A stretch of DNA of 64,000 bases from Azospirillum brasilense (GCF_001315015.1 NZ_CP012918.1:142715-206714); one strand, 5' to 3'; shown: positions 32,606 through 41,687, counted from the first letter of the stretch. The notes: a model not told the origin generated them from the sequence alone. Made by a program: numbers and translations.

Positions 32606-34981
32606 ATGTCCATCAAACTGAAAATCCTGCTGCCAGTGGGCCTGCTGGGCGCGTTGCTGATCATAGCGAGCGCCTATCGAGCCATGGTGTCGTGGGAAGC
32701 TCTCACCGTGGCGCGGCATGCGGCTTCGGTAAACGTCACCGCCGACAGGCTGTACATCGCCGCCGCCGCCTGGGCGGTCGAACGTGGCTCCACCGCCGTA
32801 GCGCTCGGCGATCCACAGCGCCCGAACCCCGTCATTCGCGCCAAGCGTCTGGAGGGGAACCAGGCTTTCGAAGAGGCGATCGGCGCCATCGACCGGTTGC
32901 CGCGCACCCCTCGAATCGACGTCGCCGTCAAGCAACTGGCCCGGACCGGGCGTCTCGCCGACGAGGCTCGCACCGAGGTCGATGCCGCGCTACGAAACGG
33001 CTTGGCCTCGGAGGGGCTTAGGCAGACGTGGATTCCCACCGTTACGGCTCTCATCATGGCCGGCCAGGATCTTCGGGCGGCGTTGGAAGTCACGGTGTCC
33101 ACGGGCGTCGTGGCCCCCGTGGTCCAGGCTTTCGAGCTGAAGGCCGCGCTCTGGCGGGCGGCTGAATTCGCCGGACGCGAGCGCGCCACTCTGGCGGCGG
33201 TCATCTCCGGCGGAAAGCCGCTGAGCCTTAGGGAATTGGAGGTCGTACTCACGGCCCGCGGCGAGGTCGAAGGCTCGCTCGCCAGAGTCGCCGAGGCGAA
33301 GGACGCCTTCGGCCCGGCCTTCGCCGACGCCTACGGCGCGATCATGCGCGTGTATCTCGACAAGATCGACCCGCTCCGCATGGCGGTATTCCAGTCCAGC
33401 GGCACCGCGCAGCCATACACGGTGACGGGCGACGATTGGTTCGCCGCGGCGACCCACGGGATCGACACCATCTTTGCGGCGCAGCGCGCGGCCTCCGCGG
33501 CGGCGAAAGTGGTTCTCGATGGCACCGTCGAGACGGCGTTCAATAGTGTTCTGCTCAGCATCGCCACACTCGCGGCGGTGCTGCTGGCGACCACGATGGC
33601 CGGATGGACGGCCGCCGCCGGCGTGGCCCGGCCGTTGCGGGCAATGACGGAAAGCATGCGGGCGCTGGCGGATGGGCGCCTGGACACCGAAATCGTCGGA
33701 GGAGACCGGCACGACGAAGTCGGCGACATGGCCGCCGCCATGGACGTGTTCAAGGCCCAGGCAATCGAGAACGCCCACCTGCGCGCGGAGCAGGAGCGCG
33801 AGAGGGCCGCCTCCGAAGCGGCGAAGATCGCGGCGTTGCACAGGATGGCCGAGACGGTGGAGCGGGAGACGAGGGTCGCCGTCGATAGCGTGGCTGAGCG
33901 GACGCACCGGATGGATGCCAACGCACAGGCAATGGCGGATTCGGCGGGACGCATGTCATCGAATTCCCAGGCCGTCGCCACGGCCGCCGCGCAGGCATTG
34001 ACCAACGCGCAGACAGTGGCCGCCGCCACGGAAGAACTCACCGGTGCGATCCGGGAAATCGGCGCCCAGGTTTCGCACGCGACCGAGGTCACCAAGCGCG
34101 CGGTCGAAAAGGGACGCAGCACGCAAAACACCATCAGCTCCCTGTCCGAGGCGGTGGCGAAGATCGGGGACGTCAGCAAGCTCATTTCCGACATCGCCTC
34201 GCAGACGAACCTGTTGGCGCTGAACGCGACCATCGAAGCGGCGCGCGCGGGAGAAGCGGGCAAGGGATTCGCCGTGGTGGCGAACGAGGTGAAACACTTG
34301 GCCAATCAGACCGCCAAGGCAACCGAGGACATCGCGGCGCAGATCGCCGCCGTCCAGTCGGTCACACAGGACGCGGTTCATGCGGTGCAGGACATTGGAG
34401 GCACCGTCCTGGAAATCGAGGCGGTCTCCGGGGCGGTCGCGGCGGCGATGGAAGAGCAGAGCGCAGCCACGTCGGAGATCAGCCGGAACGTCGTCGAAAC
34501 CACGGTCGCGGCACAGGATGTCTCGTGCAAGATCGCTGAGGTCTCGGACGAGGTGCGGGCGACTGGAAGCCGTGCCGGCGACGTGCGGAACGTCGCGAGC
34601 GATGTGGCGCTGAGCATCGAAGAACTGCGCAACGTGCTGGTGCGGGTGGTCAGGACGTCCATGAGCGAGGTGGATCGGCGCCACAAGCCGCGCCATCTCG
34701 TTCACGCCCCCTGCCGGGTGGAAATCGAGGGGCACAAGAGCGTGGCTTTGTTGGGTGACATCTCCGAAGGTGGAGCCATGCTGAAGGGAATCGCGGCTGC
34801 GGGCGCTGGCTCTATCGGAATCCTTCGGATCGACGGCATTCCGATGGCCCTGAAGTTCGTCGTCCGGAGCGTCGGAAAGGACGATCAGGCGCATCTCGCA
34901 TTCGATCTTGAGCCTGAGCAGCGGGATCGGCTGTCCCAGGCCATCCGTGACCTGCTCCGCTCCAAAGGGGCAGAGGACTGA
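32606..34981 (+). CDS. Methyl-accepting chemotaxis protein with NIT-like sensor, HAMP and C-terminal PilZ domain
   Basis: The 791-residue protein has TM1 near residues 5-25 and a helical periplasmic domain with WAVERGSTAVALGD, resembling the nitrate/nitrite-sensing NIT domain. A second TM (about 315-335) precedes a HAMP region (ARPLRAMTESMRALADG). The cytoplasmic signalling hairpin has the MCP core LISDIASQTNLLALNATIEAARAGEAG. The tail from about residue 690 is a PilZ domain (RRHKPRHLVHAPCRVEIEG, then LGDISEGGAML) that would bind c-di-GMP. GGAGAGA precedes ATG 32606. Dnr-type control suggests taxis along nitrate, nitrite or NO gradients during denitrification. The ligand is not proven. Confidence 0.88.
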   Translation: MSIKLKILLPVGLLGALLIIASAYRAMVSWEALTVARHAASVNVTADRLYIAAAAWAVERGSTAVALGDPQRPNPVIRAKRLEGNQAFEEAIGAIDRLPRTPRIDVAVKQLARTGRLADEARTEVDAALRNGLASEGLRQTWIPTVTALIMAGQDLRAALEVTVSTGVVAPVVQAFELKAALWRAAEFAGRERATLAAVISGGKPLSLRELEVVLTARGEVEGSLARVAEAKDAFGPAFADAYGAIMRVYLDKIDPLRMAVFQSSGTAQPYTVTGDDWFAAATHGIDTIFAAQRAASAAAKVVLDGTVETAFNSVLLSIATLAAVLLATTMAGWTAAAGVARPLRAMTESMRALADGRLDTEIVGGDRHDEVGDMAAAMDVFKAQAIENAHLRAEQERERAASEAAKIAALHRMAETVERETRVAVDSVAERTHRMDANAQAMADSAGRMSSNSQAVATAAAQALTNAQTVAAATEELTGAIREIGAQVSHATEVTKRAVEKGRSTQNTISSLSEAVAKIGDVSKLISDIASQTNLLALNATIEAARAGEAGKGFAVVANEVKHLANQTAKATEDIAAQIAAVQSVTQDAVHAVQDIGGTVLEIEAVSGAVAAAMEEQSAATSEISRNVVETTVAAQDVSCKIAEVSDEVRATGSRAGDVRNVASDVALSIEELRNVLVRVVRTSMSEVDRRHKPRHLVHAPCRVEIEGHKSVALLGDISEGGAMLKGIAAAGAGSIGILRIDGIPMALKFVVRSVGKDDQAHLAFDLEPEQRDRLSQAIRDLLRSKGAED

Positions 34982-34992
34982 CTTCCGCGCTC

Positions 34993-35559
34993 GGTTCTGT
35001 TGCAGCGTTTGCGTCCGGGAGGCGATCGGTTAAAACCCAGCCCTTTTCGGCGGCTGAGGTGATCCTGTGGGCGGTGCGTTGGTACCTGCAATTCCCGATC
35101 AGCGACCGTGATCTCGAGCAGATGCCGGCCGACCGCGGCGTGACCGTCGATCACACGACCCTCGAGCGCTGGGTCGAGGCTTATGCGCCGGACCTAGACC
35201 AGCGCCTACGCCCGCATCTGCGCATGACCACGGGCTCCCGGCGCGTGTATGAGACCTACGTGAAGGTGAAGGGCCGGTGGGTGTGCCTGTACCGCGCTGT
35301 CGATGCGCGGGGACAGATGATCGACTTCCTGCTCCGCGCCAGGCGCGATGCCGCCGTTGCCCGACGCTTCCTCCGCAAGGCGCGGAAGCAGGCGCATACG
35401 GTCAACCCGCGCACCCTTACGGTTGACAAGAACGCCGCCTACCCGAGTGCGAGCAAGACGATGATGAAGAACGGCGAGCTATGGCGGTTCACCAAGCTGC
35501 GACAAGTCAAGTACCTCAATAACATTGTTGAACAGGATCACCGTGACGGAACCGTGTGA
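34993..35559 (+). pseudogene. IS6-family transposase relic (3'-truncated, catalytic Asp changed)
   Basis: The left end reads GGTTCTGTTGCAGCGTTTGC, an IS6-like terminus. The transposase frame from ~35041 contains VILWAVRWYLQFPISDRDLE, VYETYVKVKGRWVCLYRAVD, TVDKNAAYPSA and NNIVEQDHR. The first catalytic residue, normally Asp in VDETYVKV, is Tyr here (TAT for GAT). Homology ends after EQDHR, so the C-terminus is missing. It is a dead copy between the chemoreceptor and hemA. Confidence 0.85.
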
Positions 35560-35690
35560 AGTCCCTCAAGGCAGGCATGAAGGAAGGACGCCGGCGAGCA
35601 GCCGAGGTCGCTGACATAAAGACATTTTTACTAGCAGGGGGCTGGCGCGGATTCCTATCCTTCCGTACGGGATAGCAACCCCGCCCTTTT

Positions 35691-35723
35691 CCTCTCCCAC
35701 CAGATGCGGGAGAGGGATTTTTT
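35691..35723 (+). terminator. Hairpin followed by T6 (plus-strand intrinsic terminator-like)
   Basis: CCTCTCCC (35691-35698) pairs with GGGAGAGG (35708-35715) and is followed by GATTTTTT. It would stop rightward transcripts leaving the IS6 relic before they run antisense into hemA. Similar CCTCTCCC/GGGAGAGG stems are common intergenic repeats, so a repeat element is an alternative. Confidence 0.6.
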
Positions 35724-35739
35724 AACGGAAAACAGGCAT

Positions 35740-36954
35740 TTACGCCGCCAGACGCAGGTCCAGGCGGCTCCACACGTCGAGCAGGGCGTCGACGAGCCGC
35801 GCCATCTCGGCGTCGCTGTGCAGCGGGGTGGGGGTGAAGCGCAGACGCTCGCCGCCGCGCGGCACGGTCGGGTAGTTGATCGGCTGGACGTAGATGTCGT
35901 GCCGTTCCATCAGCTCGTCCGAGGCGCGCTTGCAGCGGTGGGCGTCGCCGACCATCACCGGGACGATGTGGCTGGCCGACGGCATCACCGGCAGGCCGGC
36001 CTCGGCCATCAGGCGCTTCAGCGTCGCCGCGCGCTCCTGGTGCTGGTCGCGCTCCGTCTGGCTCTGCTTCAGATAGCGGATGCTGGCCAGCGCCCCGGCG
36101 GCCAGGACCGGCGACAGGGAGGTGGAGAAGATGAAGCCGGCGGCGAAGCTGCGGATGCAGTCGACCAGCGCGGTGGAGCCGGTGATGTAGCCGCCCTGGA
36201 CGCCGAAGGCCTTGCCCAGCGTGCCCTCGATGATGGTCAGCCGGTCCATGGCGCCGTCGCGCTCCGCCACGCCGCCGCCGCGCGGGCCGTACATGCCGAC
36301 CGCGTGCACCTCGTCCAGATAGGTCATGGCGCCGTGCTTGTCGGCGACGTCGCACAGGTCATGGATCGGGGCGACGTCGCCGTCCATGGAATAGACGCTC
36401 TCGAAAGCCACGACCTTCGGGCGGTCCGGGGCGATCTGCGACAGCAGCTCGTCCAGATGCTTGGGGTCGTTGTGGCGGAAGATGTGCTTCTCGGCGCCGC
36501 TGTTGCGGATGCCGGTGATCATCGAATTGTGGTTCAGCGCGTCGGACAGGATCACGCAGTTCGGCAGCAGCTTGCCCAGCGTCCCCAGCGTCGCGTCGTT
36601 GGACACGTAGCCGGAGGTGAACAGCAGAGCCGCCTCCTTCCGGTGGAGGTCGGCCAGCTCGCGCTCCAGCAGCACGTGGTAGATGTTGGTGCCGGAGATG
36701 TTGCGCGTGCCGCCGGCGCCCGCACCCACGCCGTCGATGGCGTCGTGCATCGCCTTCAGGACGACCGGATTCTGGCCCATGCCCAGATAGTCGTTGGAGC
36801 ACCACACCGTGACCTCCCGCTCCTTCCCGGCGGCGTCGCGGAAGGTGGCTTTCGGAAAGTTCCCCGCTTGCCGTTCGAGGTTGGCGAACACCCGGTAGCG
36901 GCCATCCTGCTTCAGGCTGACGATCTGGGTGCGGAAAAAACTCTCGTAATCCAT
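35740..36954 (-). CDS. hemA: 5-Aminolevulinate synthase
   Basis: The 404-residue PLP enzyme is a clear ALAS: NDYLGMGQNPVVLKAMHDAI, GAGAGGTRNISGTNIYHV, the TYLDEVHAVGMYGPRGGG segment with its cofactor Asp, and IEGTLGKAFGVQGGYI with the PLP lysine. It condenses glycine and succinyl-CoA to 5-aminolevulinate, the first step of the alphaproteobacterial heme pathway. ATG 36954 begins MDYESFF, the usual start. A perfect Dnr-type box ~116 nt upstream puts this copy under denitrification control, in line with the hemCD and nir genes. Confidence 0.96.
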   Translation of the reverse strand: MDYESFFRTQIVSLKQDGRYRVFANLERQAGNFPKATFRDAAGKEREVTVWCSNDYLGMGQNPVVLKAMHDAIDGVGAGAGGTRNISGTNIYHVLLERELADLHRKEAALLFTSGYVSNDATLGTLGKLLPNCVILSDALNHNSMITGIRNSGAEKHIFRHNDPKHLDELLSQIAPDRPKVVAFESVYSMDGDVAPIHDLCDVADKHGAMTYLDEVHAVGMYGPRGGGVAERDGAMDRLTIIEGTLGKAFGVQGGYITGSTALVDCIRSFAAGFIFSTSLSPVLAAGALASIRYLKQSQTERDQHQERAATLKRLMAEAGLPVMPSASHIVPVMVGDAHRCKRASDELMERHDIYVQPINYPTVPRGGERLRFTPTPLHSDAEMARLVDALLDVWSRLDLRLAA

Positions 36955-37069
36955 CGCGCGTTTCCGTTTACGGTGATCCGGGATTGGAGGCGGTCGGACG
37001 GCCAGGATCGGCCGCCGGCTATGGCTCAACGGGAGGATGAAAGGATTGCCGCTGACATGTTACCCGGCA

Positions 37070-37083
37070 TTGACCGATATCAA
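37070..37083. promoter_or_regulatory. Dnr/Nnr box upstream of hemA, TTGACCGATATCAA
   Basis: The site fits TTGAY-N4-RTCAA, centred ~122 nt before the hemA start in the gap between the hemerythrin gene and hemA. Its placement is like that before norC (124 nt). Confidence 0.86.
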
Positions 37084-37138
37084 GGGGGCAATCGGACAGA
37101 CAGCTTTCCTGTCCTGCGTCGGCGAACATAACCGACAA

Positions 37139-37660
37139 TCAGGATGGAGTGTCTTCCAGTGCGCGGAAGGCGGCAGCAAGGCGAGCATCCTCATCGGCGT
37201 CTACCAATGAAGCAATGGCAGCAAGCAGGCCCATCTCCTCTTTTTGGATATGGCTGGCTTCACGCTCGATGAGTTCTTCTGCTCGTTCACGGAGCTGCCT
37301 CCACCCACAGTCCGACATCGTCGAAGCAGCCAAGGCTTCGCCCATCAGTCGGGCGACGTCCTCAGCGACTGGCAAGATGGCACGGTGCTCGGCTTTCAGA
37401 AGATTGGTCATGCAGGATTGGCCCAAGTCCACCAGACGCGGGAAAAGATGCTCTTCCTCGAACCCAAAGTGCCGTCCCATTTCACGCTCAAGTATCGAGC
37501 GCGTGTCAGAAAAAATCGCGCGGATATTGGGACTGGCCAGATCGGGGACCTTCTTGATGCTGTGCTGCGACAGCAGAGTATCCAATCTCCGAAGCATTTC
37601 GATCGTTGCCATGTGGTCGTCGTGCAGAAGTTGACCGGTTTGCGATGCTAAGTGGAGCAT
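37139..37660 (-). CDS. Hemerythrin (HHE) domain protein
   Basis: The 173-residue helical protein has the di-iron ligands of the HHE cation-binding family: HDDHMATIE near the N-terminus, HFGFEEEHLFPRL in the second helix pair, AEHRAILP in the third, and HIQKEEMGLL near the end. Such proteins bind O2 or NO; DnrN/YtfE-like members repair iron centres under nitrosative stress. It follows the multipass protein gene by 44 nt on the same strand and precedes the hemA box. The N-terminus SQTGQLLHDDH also opens two other hemerythrin genes in the window. Confidence 0.88.
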   Translation of the reverse strand: MLHLASQTGQLLHDDHMATIEMLRRLDTLLSQHSIKKVPDLASPNIRAIFSDTRSILEREMGRHFGFEEEHLFPRLVDLGQSCMTNLLKAEHRAILPVAEDVARLMGEALAASTMSDCGWRQLRERAEELIEREASHIQKEEMGLLAAIASLVDADEDARLAAAFRALEDTPS

Positions 37661-37704
37661 GATTGCGGTTGTCTCTGTCTATATTGGAGAGAAGAGAGTG
37701 GGAT

Positions 37705-38976
37705 CTATTCCCCCTGCCGGCAGGCGCCGGCGCGGTGAAACAGAATGACGGCGAAGAAACCGAAAGCGATGGCGGCGATCAGGCCCCCACCGGCAGCCAA
37801 ACGAACCAACACCTCACTTCCGAGCACGGTCGCCGACGCCAGCAGGGCGACCGCGCTCAGATGCGACATGGCATGGACCTTCAACGGCGTTTCGGCCGTC
37901 AGCGCCGAGACCAAAGGAACGCGGGCGCCGGGTACGCTGAGGTGAGCCTGCGCCAAGGTTGGCATGATGCGCTGAAGGAAGCCGAACAGTGTGGTCAACA
38001 GCCACCCCGGCACCAACAACACGCCAAGCAGGGCTGGCGGCAGCGGCGCTCCGAGGCTCAACGCCAGAGCCAAAACCAGGGAGGCGATCAGGAATCCCCA
38101 GCCTACGCGGATCAGGACAAAAGACGTTCCCAGCCTGCGCCGCATCCGCCGCTTCAGCACCCCGGCCATGGCGTGGACGTGGAGGAGGCCCGCCGCCAAT
38201 CCCACAATGGCGGCAAGCGGCAATGCGAAGCGCACGCCGGCGACGCCGCCCGCCAACACAAGCATCAAGCCGGACGCCGCCAAGCCCAGGACCCAGCGGC
38301 CGAGACGGACATCGGGAGCGTGCGCCAGCGCCAGCATCGGCACCAGAATGGTGCTGAAGCCCATTACCAACATGCCCATGAAGCCGTATCCGGCCAAAGC
38401 CATGTGAACCATGGCGACAGAGGGGTGATTGGGGAGGAGGCCGTGATCGAAATCGGACAGTAGGACGAGGCCCAACAGCACCACCGCCACCAGCGACACC
38501 AGGGCGAGCTGCACGTGGCGGCGCACCAACGGCATATCAGCGGTTCCCCGAAGGTTGTCCACCGTCAGAGCGACGAACACGGCGAGGCCGCTGCTCAGCA
38601 GGACTGCTCCGGCGTGCGTCAGGGTGCGCTCGCCCACAGTCAGACCGCTGGCAAACAGCGCCACACCCGGCACGAACAACCAGAAACTGGCTTGCGACCA
38701 TCTCACAGAGCGCACCGGGCGGGCCGTGGCCATCGGCAGCAACTGGTAAGCGGCACCGAGCGCCGTGGTTGCCAGGACACCCAGCGTCAGCAGATGCAGG
38801 GCGGCCAGAACCGGCCCCTTGCCGCCGAGATATCCGGTCACCGGATCGTCGCCGAGCGCCAATGCCAGCCAGGCGGCCGCATTGAAGAGAATCGCTGATC
38901 CGAAGAAGCGAAACGGCACGGAGGGCGGCAGCAGACGATCCGGCGCCCCGGCGGCCATGGTGGGAGAAAAAGACAT
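37705..38976 (-). CDS. Multipass membrane protein of the denitrification cluster (about 12 TM, His-rich)
   Basis: The 423-residue protein has about twelve helices with conserved histidines inside them: LHLLTLGVLATTALGAAYQL, HPSVAMVHMALAGYGFMG, LLHVHAMAGV and VHAMSHLSAV. The pattern resembles NnrS or heme-copper-oxidase-like NO-response proteins, but I cannot place it firmly in either. Metal or heme binding is suggested by the histidines. I chose ATG 38976 because AGGA lies 8 nt upstream; ATGs at 38982 and 39006 are also in frame. A Dnr-type box is ~85 nt upstream, and the hemerythrin gene follows. Confidence 0.72.
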   Translation of the reverse strand: MSFSPTMAAGAPDRLLPPSVPFRFFGSAILFNAAAWLALALGDDPVTGYLGGKGPVLAALHLLTLGVLATTALGAAYQLLPMATARPVRSVRWSQASFWLFVPGVALFASGLTVGERTLTHAGAVLLSSGLAVFVALTVDNLRGTADMPLVRRHVQLALVSLVAVVLLGLVLLSDFDHGLLPNHPSVAMVHMALAGYGFMGMLVMGFSTILVPMLALAHAPDVRLGRWVLGLAASGLMLVLAGGVAGVRFALPLAAIVGLAAGLLHVHAMAGVLKRRMRRRLGTSFVLIRVGWGFLIASLVLALALSLGAPLPPALLGVLLVPGWLLTTLFGFLQRIMPTLAQAHLSVPGARVPLVSALTAETPLKVHAMSHLSAVALLASATVLGSEVLVRLAAGGGLIAAIAFGFFAVILFHRAGACRQGE

Positions 38977-39059
38977 CGGCATGGTCCTGATCCCGGAAAT
39001 CCGCATGGCAACGGATGCGCTCGTTATCCCGGATCATCGTCGATGCCGCGCAAAACCCC

Positions 39060-39073
39060 TTGACGATCATCAA
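39060..39073. promoter_or_regulatory. Dnr/Nnr box, TTGACGATCATCAA
   Basis: The site fits TTGAY-N4-RTCAA and lies between the DUF2249 gene and the multipass membrane gene on the minus strand, centred ~90 nt before the latter's ATG. Confidence 0.85.
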
Positions 39074-39098
39074 GAGTGCCGACGCTTGCTGCAAATTT

Positions 39099-39332
39099 TC
39101 AATCGTTCGATAAAGGGAAAAGGCGCAGGCGCTTCTCTTCCGTCTCCGCATCGAGCCTTTCCCACGTCCAGCCGCGCTCGGCCAATTCCGGATACAGCAA
39201 CAGCGGGTCGCGCTTTAGCCGCACGTCGAACGGCTCCCCGTTCCCGGAATCGATACGCTCCAGGATACGGAGAAGAGGCTCCGGTGGCTGCAGGTCGCGA
39301 AGATCGAGCGTGACACAATCGGAAGGAGGCAT
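39099..39332 (-). CDS. DUF2249 domain protein
   Basis: The 77-residue protein has VTLDLRDLQPPEPLLRILERI and an LLYPELAERGWTWERLDAE segment, the compact fold of DUF2249 (TusA-like) proteins that recur near nor, hemerythrin and NnrS genes in denitrifiers. The function is unknown; a role in NO-damage repair or sulfur/iron handling is only suggested by context. It lies ~200 nt downstream of a broken hemerythrin gene on the same strand and may belong to the norCB transcript. Confidence 0.8.
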   Translation of the reverse strand: MPPSDCVTLDLRDLQPPEPLLRILERIDSGNGEPFDVRLKRDPLLLYPELAERGWTWERLDAETEEKRLRLFPLSND

Positions 39333-39537
39333 GATGACCGGTTCAAAGATGCTGGTATTGTTGGGAAGTTCGCCGGCCGCCGGGTTTCACGTTCCGACGT
39401 GCCTTCCGCAGCCCGACACGACACAGCCATGGCACCGCATCGAAACCCTCCCGCAGAGCCAACCCGCACAGACGGGCGAAGCGACGGGCGAGAGAGGGCG
39501 CAGGGTCTCATGATCGGCGGCAAGATCAGTGACCAGC

Positions 39538-39711
39538 TCATAAGCTCCTGCGACCGCGATGAGGGGAAAGGGCCTGGTGCTCTGCCGCATCCGGAACGGG
39601 AAGACGCTTGTCCTTCCAGCGTTCCAGATGGGTTTCCAGTTCGTTTAGAAGATCAATGAGCCGGTGATGGTCTTCGTGCAGGAGTTGGCCGGTTCGGCTT
39701 TCGGTATGCAT
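39538..39711 (-). pseudogene. Hemerythrin gene fragment (N-terminal ~45 residues)
   Basis: From ATG 39711 the frame encodes MHTESRTGQLLHEDHHRLID and a LERW segment, nearly the same as the start of the hemerythrins at 37660 and 63906. It loses similarity after about residue 45 and stops at residue 57. The metal ligands of the later helices are absent. A possible trace of the lost part (DLAADHETLRPL in another frame around 39480) suggests a frameshift plus deletion. It lies 37 nt after norB. Confidence 0.72.
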
Positions 39712-39748
39712 GGCGACGCTCACCGGAGAGGAGAGGGTTTGACGTGTT

Positions 39749-41101
39749 TTACTCTGCAGGCTGGACGGCCCCGCGGATCCCCGTGGTCTTCCGGGCCGCG
39801 GGCACCGGACCCAGCAGGGCGTAGAGGTAGAGGACGGCGCCGATGAACACCGCGGCACCGGCGGCCAGACGCACCCAGTAGAAGGGGGCGATCTCCGCCT
39901 GGACGGTCATGTAGTCCATGCCCATCACGCGCTGGAGGTGGACCTGCACGACCCCGGCGAAGGTCAGGGCGAAGGTCATCACCGCCATGCCGCCGGTCAT
40001 CAGCCAGAAGCTGGCCTTGTTGAGGGTCTGGTGGTAGGGCGCGACGCCGCGCAGATGCGGCATGGCGTAGCTGAAGATGGCGAGGTTGATCATCACATAG
40101 GCGCCGAAGAAGGCGAGATGCCCGTGCGCCGCCGTCACCTGCGTGCCGTGGGTGTAGTAGTTGACCCAGGACAGCGTGTGCAGGAAGCCCCAGACGCCCG
40201 CCCCGAAGAAGGCCGTCACCGCGCAGCCGACCGACCACAGCAGGGCGGCCTTGTTCGGGTGATCGCGCCCGCCCTTCAGCACCATCTTCACCGCGAAGAC
40301 GACCATGAAGAAGAAGGGGGCGACCTCCAGCGTCGAGAACAGCGAACCGATCCACTGCCAGTAGCCCGGCGTGCCGATCCAATAGTAATGGTGACCGGTG
40401 CCCAGCAGGCCGGAGAAGAGGGCCAGCCCGACGATGGCGTAGAGCCACTTCTCGACGATCTCGCGGTCGACGCCGGTCATCTTGATCATCAGGAAGGCGA
40501 GGATCGAGGCCATCACCAGCTCCCACACGCCCTCGACCCAGAGATGGACGACGTACCACCAGTACATCTTGTCCAGCGCGAGGTTGGTCGGGTTGTAGAA
40601 GGAGAACAGGAAGAACAGAGCGATGCCCCACAGCCCCATCACCAGGATGTTGGTGATGACCGTGCGCCGGCCCTTCAGCACCGTCATGGAGATGTTGTAG
40701 AGGAACATCAGCGCGACGACGACGATCGCGACCTTGATCCACGTCGGCTGCTCCAGGAACTCCCGCCCCTCGTGGATGCGGAAGACGTAGCCGACGACGG
40801 CGGCCAGCGCGCCGAACATGAACAGGCCGAACTGGATGTAGGCCAGCTTCGGGCTGTGCAGCTCGCGCTCCGCCTCTTCCGGGATCAGGTAGTAGGCGGC
40901 GCCGAAGAAGCCCATCAGAAGCCACACGATCAGCGCGTTCGTGTGGATCATCCGCAGGATGTTGAAGGGAAGCAGTTCCGACAGGACGTTGGGCAGCACA
41001 TAGACCGTGCCGGCCAGCAGGCCGACCAGGAGCTGAACGCCGAACAGGGCCAGCGCACCGTAGAAGTAGGGCAGCGCGACCTTTTGGGATTCGTATTTCA
41101 T
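39749..41101 (-). CDS. norB: Nitric oxide reductase subunit B, copy 1
   Basis: The 450-residue, 12-TM heme b / FeB subunit of cNOR reduces NO to N2O. Family signatures are present: FNILRMIHTNALIVWLL with a heme His, YWWYVVHLWVEGVWE with FeB-site His and Glu, GTGHHYYWIG with the paired FeB histidines, and GTQVTAAHGHLAFFGAYVM. The start MKYESQKVALPYF follows norC by 16 nt. It is closely similar along its length to the NorB at 59743, so the two are paralogs. No norQ or norD lies next to this copy; it may rely on the NorQD encoded at 57-59.7 kb. Confidence 0.96.
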   Translation of the reverse strand: MKYESQKVALPYFYGALALFGVQLLVGLLAGTVYVLPNVLSELLPFNILRMIHTNALIVWLLMGFFGAAYYLIPEEAERELHSPKLAYIQFGLFMFGALAAVVGYVFRIHEGREFLEQPTWIKVAIVVVALMFLYNISMTVLKGRRTVITNILVMGLWGIALFFLFSFYNPTNLALDKMYWWYVVHLWVEGVWELVMASILAFLMIKMTGVDREIVEKWLYAIVGLALFSGLLGTGHHYYWIGTPGYWQWIGSLFSTLEVAPFFFMVVFAVKMVLKGGRDHPNKAALLWSVGCAVTAFFGAGVWGFLHTLSWVNYYTHGTQVTAAHGHLAFFGAYVMINLAIFSYAMPHLRGVAPYHQTLNKASFWLMTGGMAVMTFALTFAGVVQVHLQRVMGMDYMTVQAEIAPFYWVRLAAGAAVFIGAVLYLYALLGPVPAARKTTGIRGAVQPAE

Positions 41102-41117
41102 GGCCTTTCGTCCTTCG

Positions 41118-41570
41118 TCAGCCGGAAATCTTGGGCGGCCAGTTCTGGGTGTTGATGCGGCTGGTCCACTCCAGGAAGGCGGCGAGGTCGTTGACCTCCT
41201 GCTCCGTCAGGTGGAACTGCGGCATCTGGCGGCGGCCCTCGATGCCGCTGGGCTGGGCGGCCATCCAGCCGGCCAACGCGGCGCGCGCGCCCTCCGGGTC
41301 CTTGTCGCCGCCGTAGCGGATCCAGACATTGCCCAACTCCGGCGCGAAATAGGCGCCCTCGCCCAGCAGCGTGTGGCAATTGATGCAGGAATTCTTCTCC
41401 CACACATGCTTGCCGCGGGCGACGCTGTCGGTCAGCCCCTTGCTGTCGGTGCCGGTGTTGACGACGTAGATGTGACTTGCCGCCGTCAGCGAGACGAAGG
41501 CGACGAAGAAGAAGAGCGATCCTCCGTAAAAGATGTTCCGGGCGGCCGCTTTGGTGAAGCGTTCCGTCAT
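41118..41570 (-). CDS. norC: Nitric oxide reductase subunit C, copy 1
   Basis: The 150-residue membrane-anchored cytochrome c has an N-terminal anchor (NIFYGGSLFFFVAFVSL), the heme motif CINCH in the context VWEKNSCINCHTLLGEGAYFAPEL, and the Met ligand region RQMPQFHL. It feeds electrons from periplasmic cytochromes or cupredoxin to NorB. A Dnr-type box lies 118 nt upstream. It is paralogous to norC copy 2. Confidence 0.96.
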   Translation of the reverse strand: MTERFTKAAARNIFYGGSLFFFVAFVSLTAASHIYVVNTGTDSKGLTDSVARGKHVWEKNSCINCHTLLGEGAYFAPELGNVWIRYGGDKDPEGARAALAGWMAAQPSGIEGRRQMPQFHLTEQEVNDLAAFLEWTSRINTQNWPPKISG

Positions 41571-41687
41571 GCGTTCGTCTCTCCTGGATCGGCCCCGGTC
41601 CAGATGACGGATTGTTCCCGTGAGCCTGTGAATCGGCGGTTACGCCGCCATCCGGCACAAAAGGTGACGAGATCGCTCGGGCTATCC

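Noticed and set aside
37705..38976. Calling the multipass membrane protein NnrS or a cytochrome oxidase subunit
   Set aside because: Helix number and histidines are suggestive, but I could not match the signature motifs of either family, so only a descriptive name is given.
39387..39590. 67-residue minus-strand frame after the hemerythrin fragment
   Set aside because: Only a short DHETL-like stretch recalls hemerythrin; the rest is Cys/Arg-rich noise, so I treat it as possible debris and not a gene.
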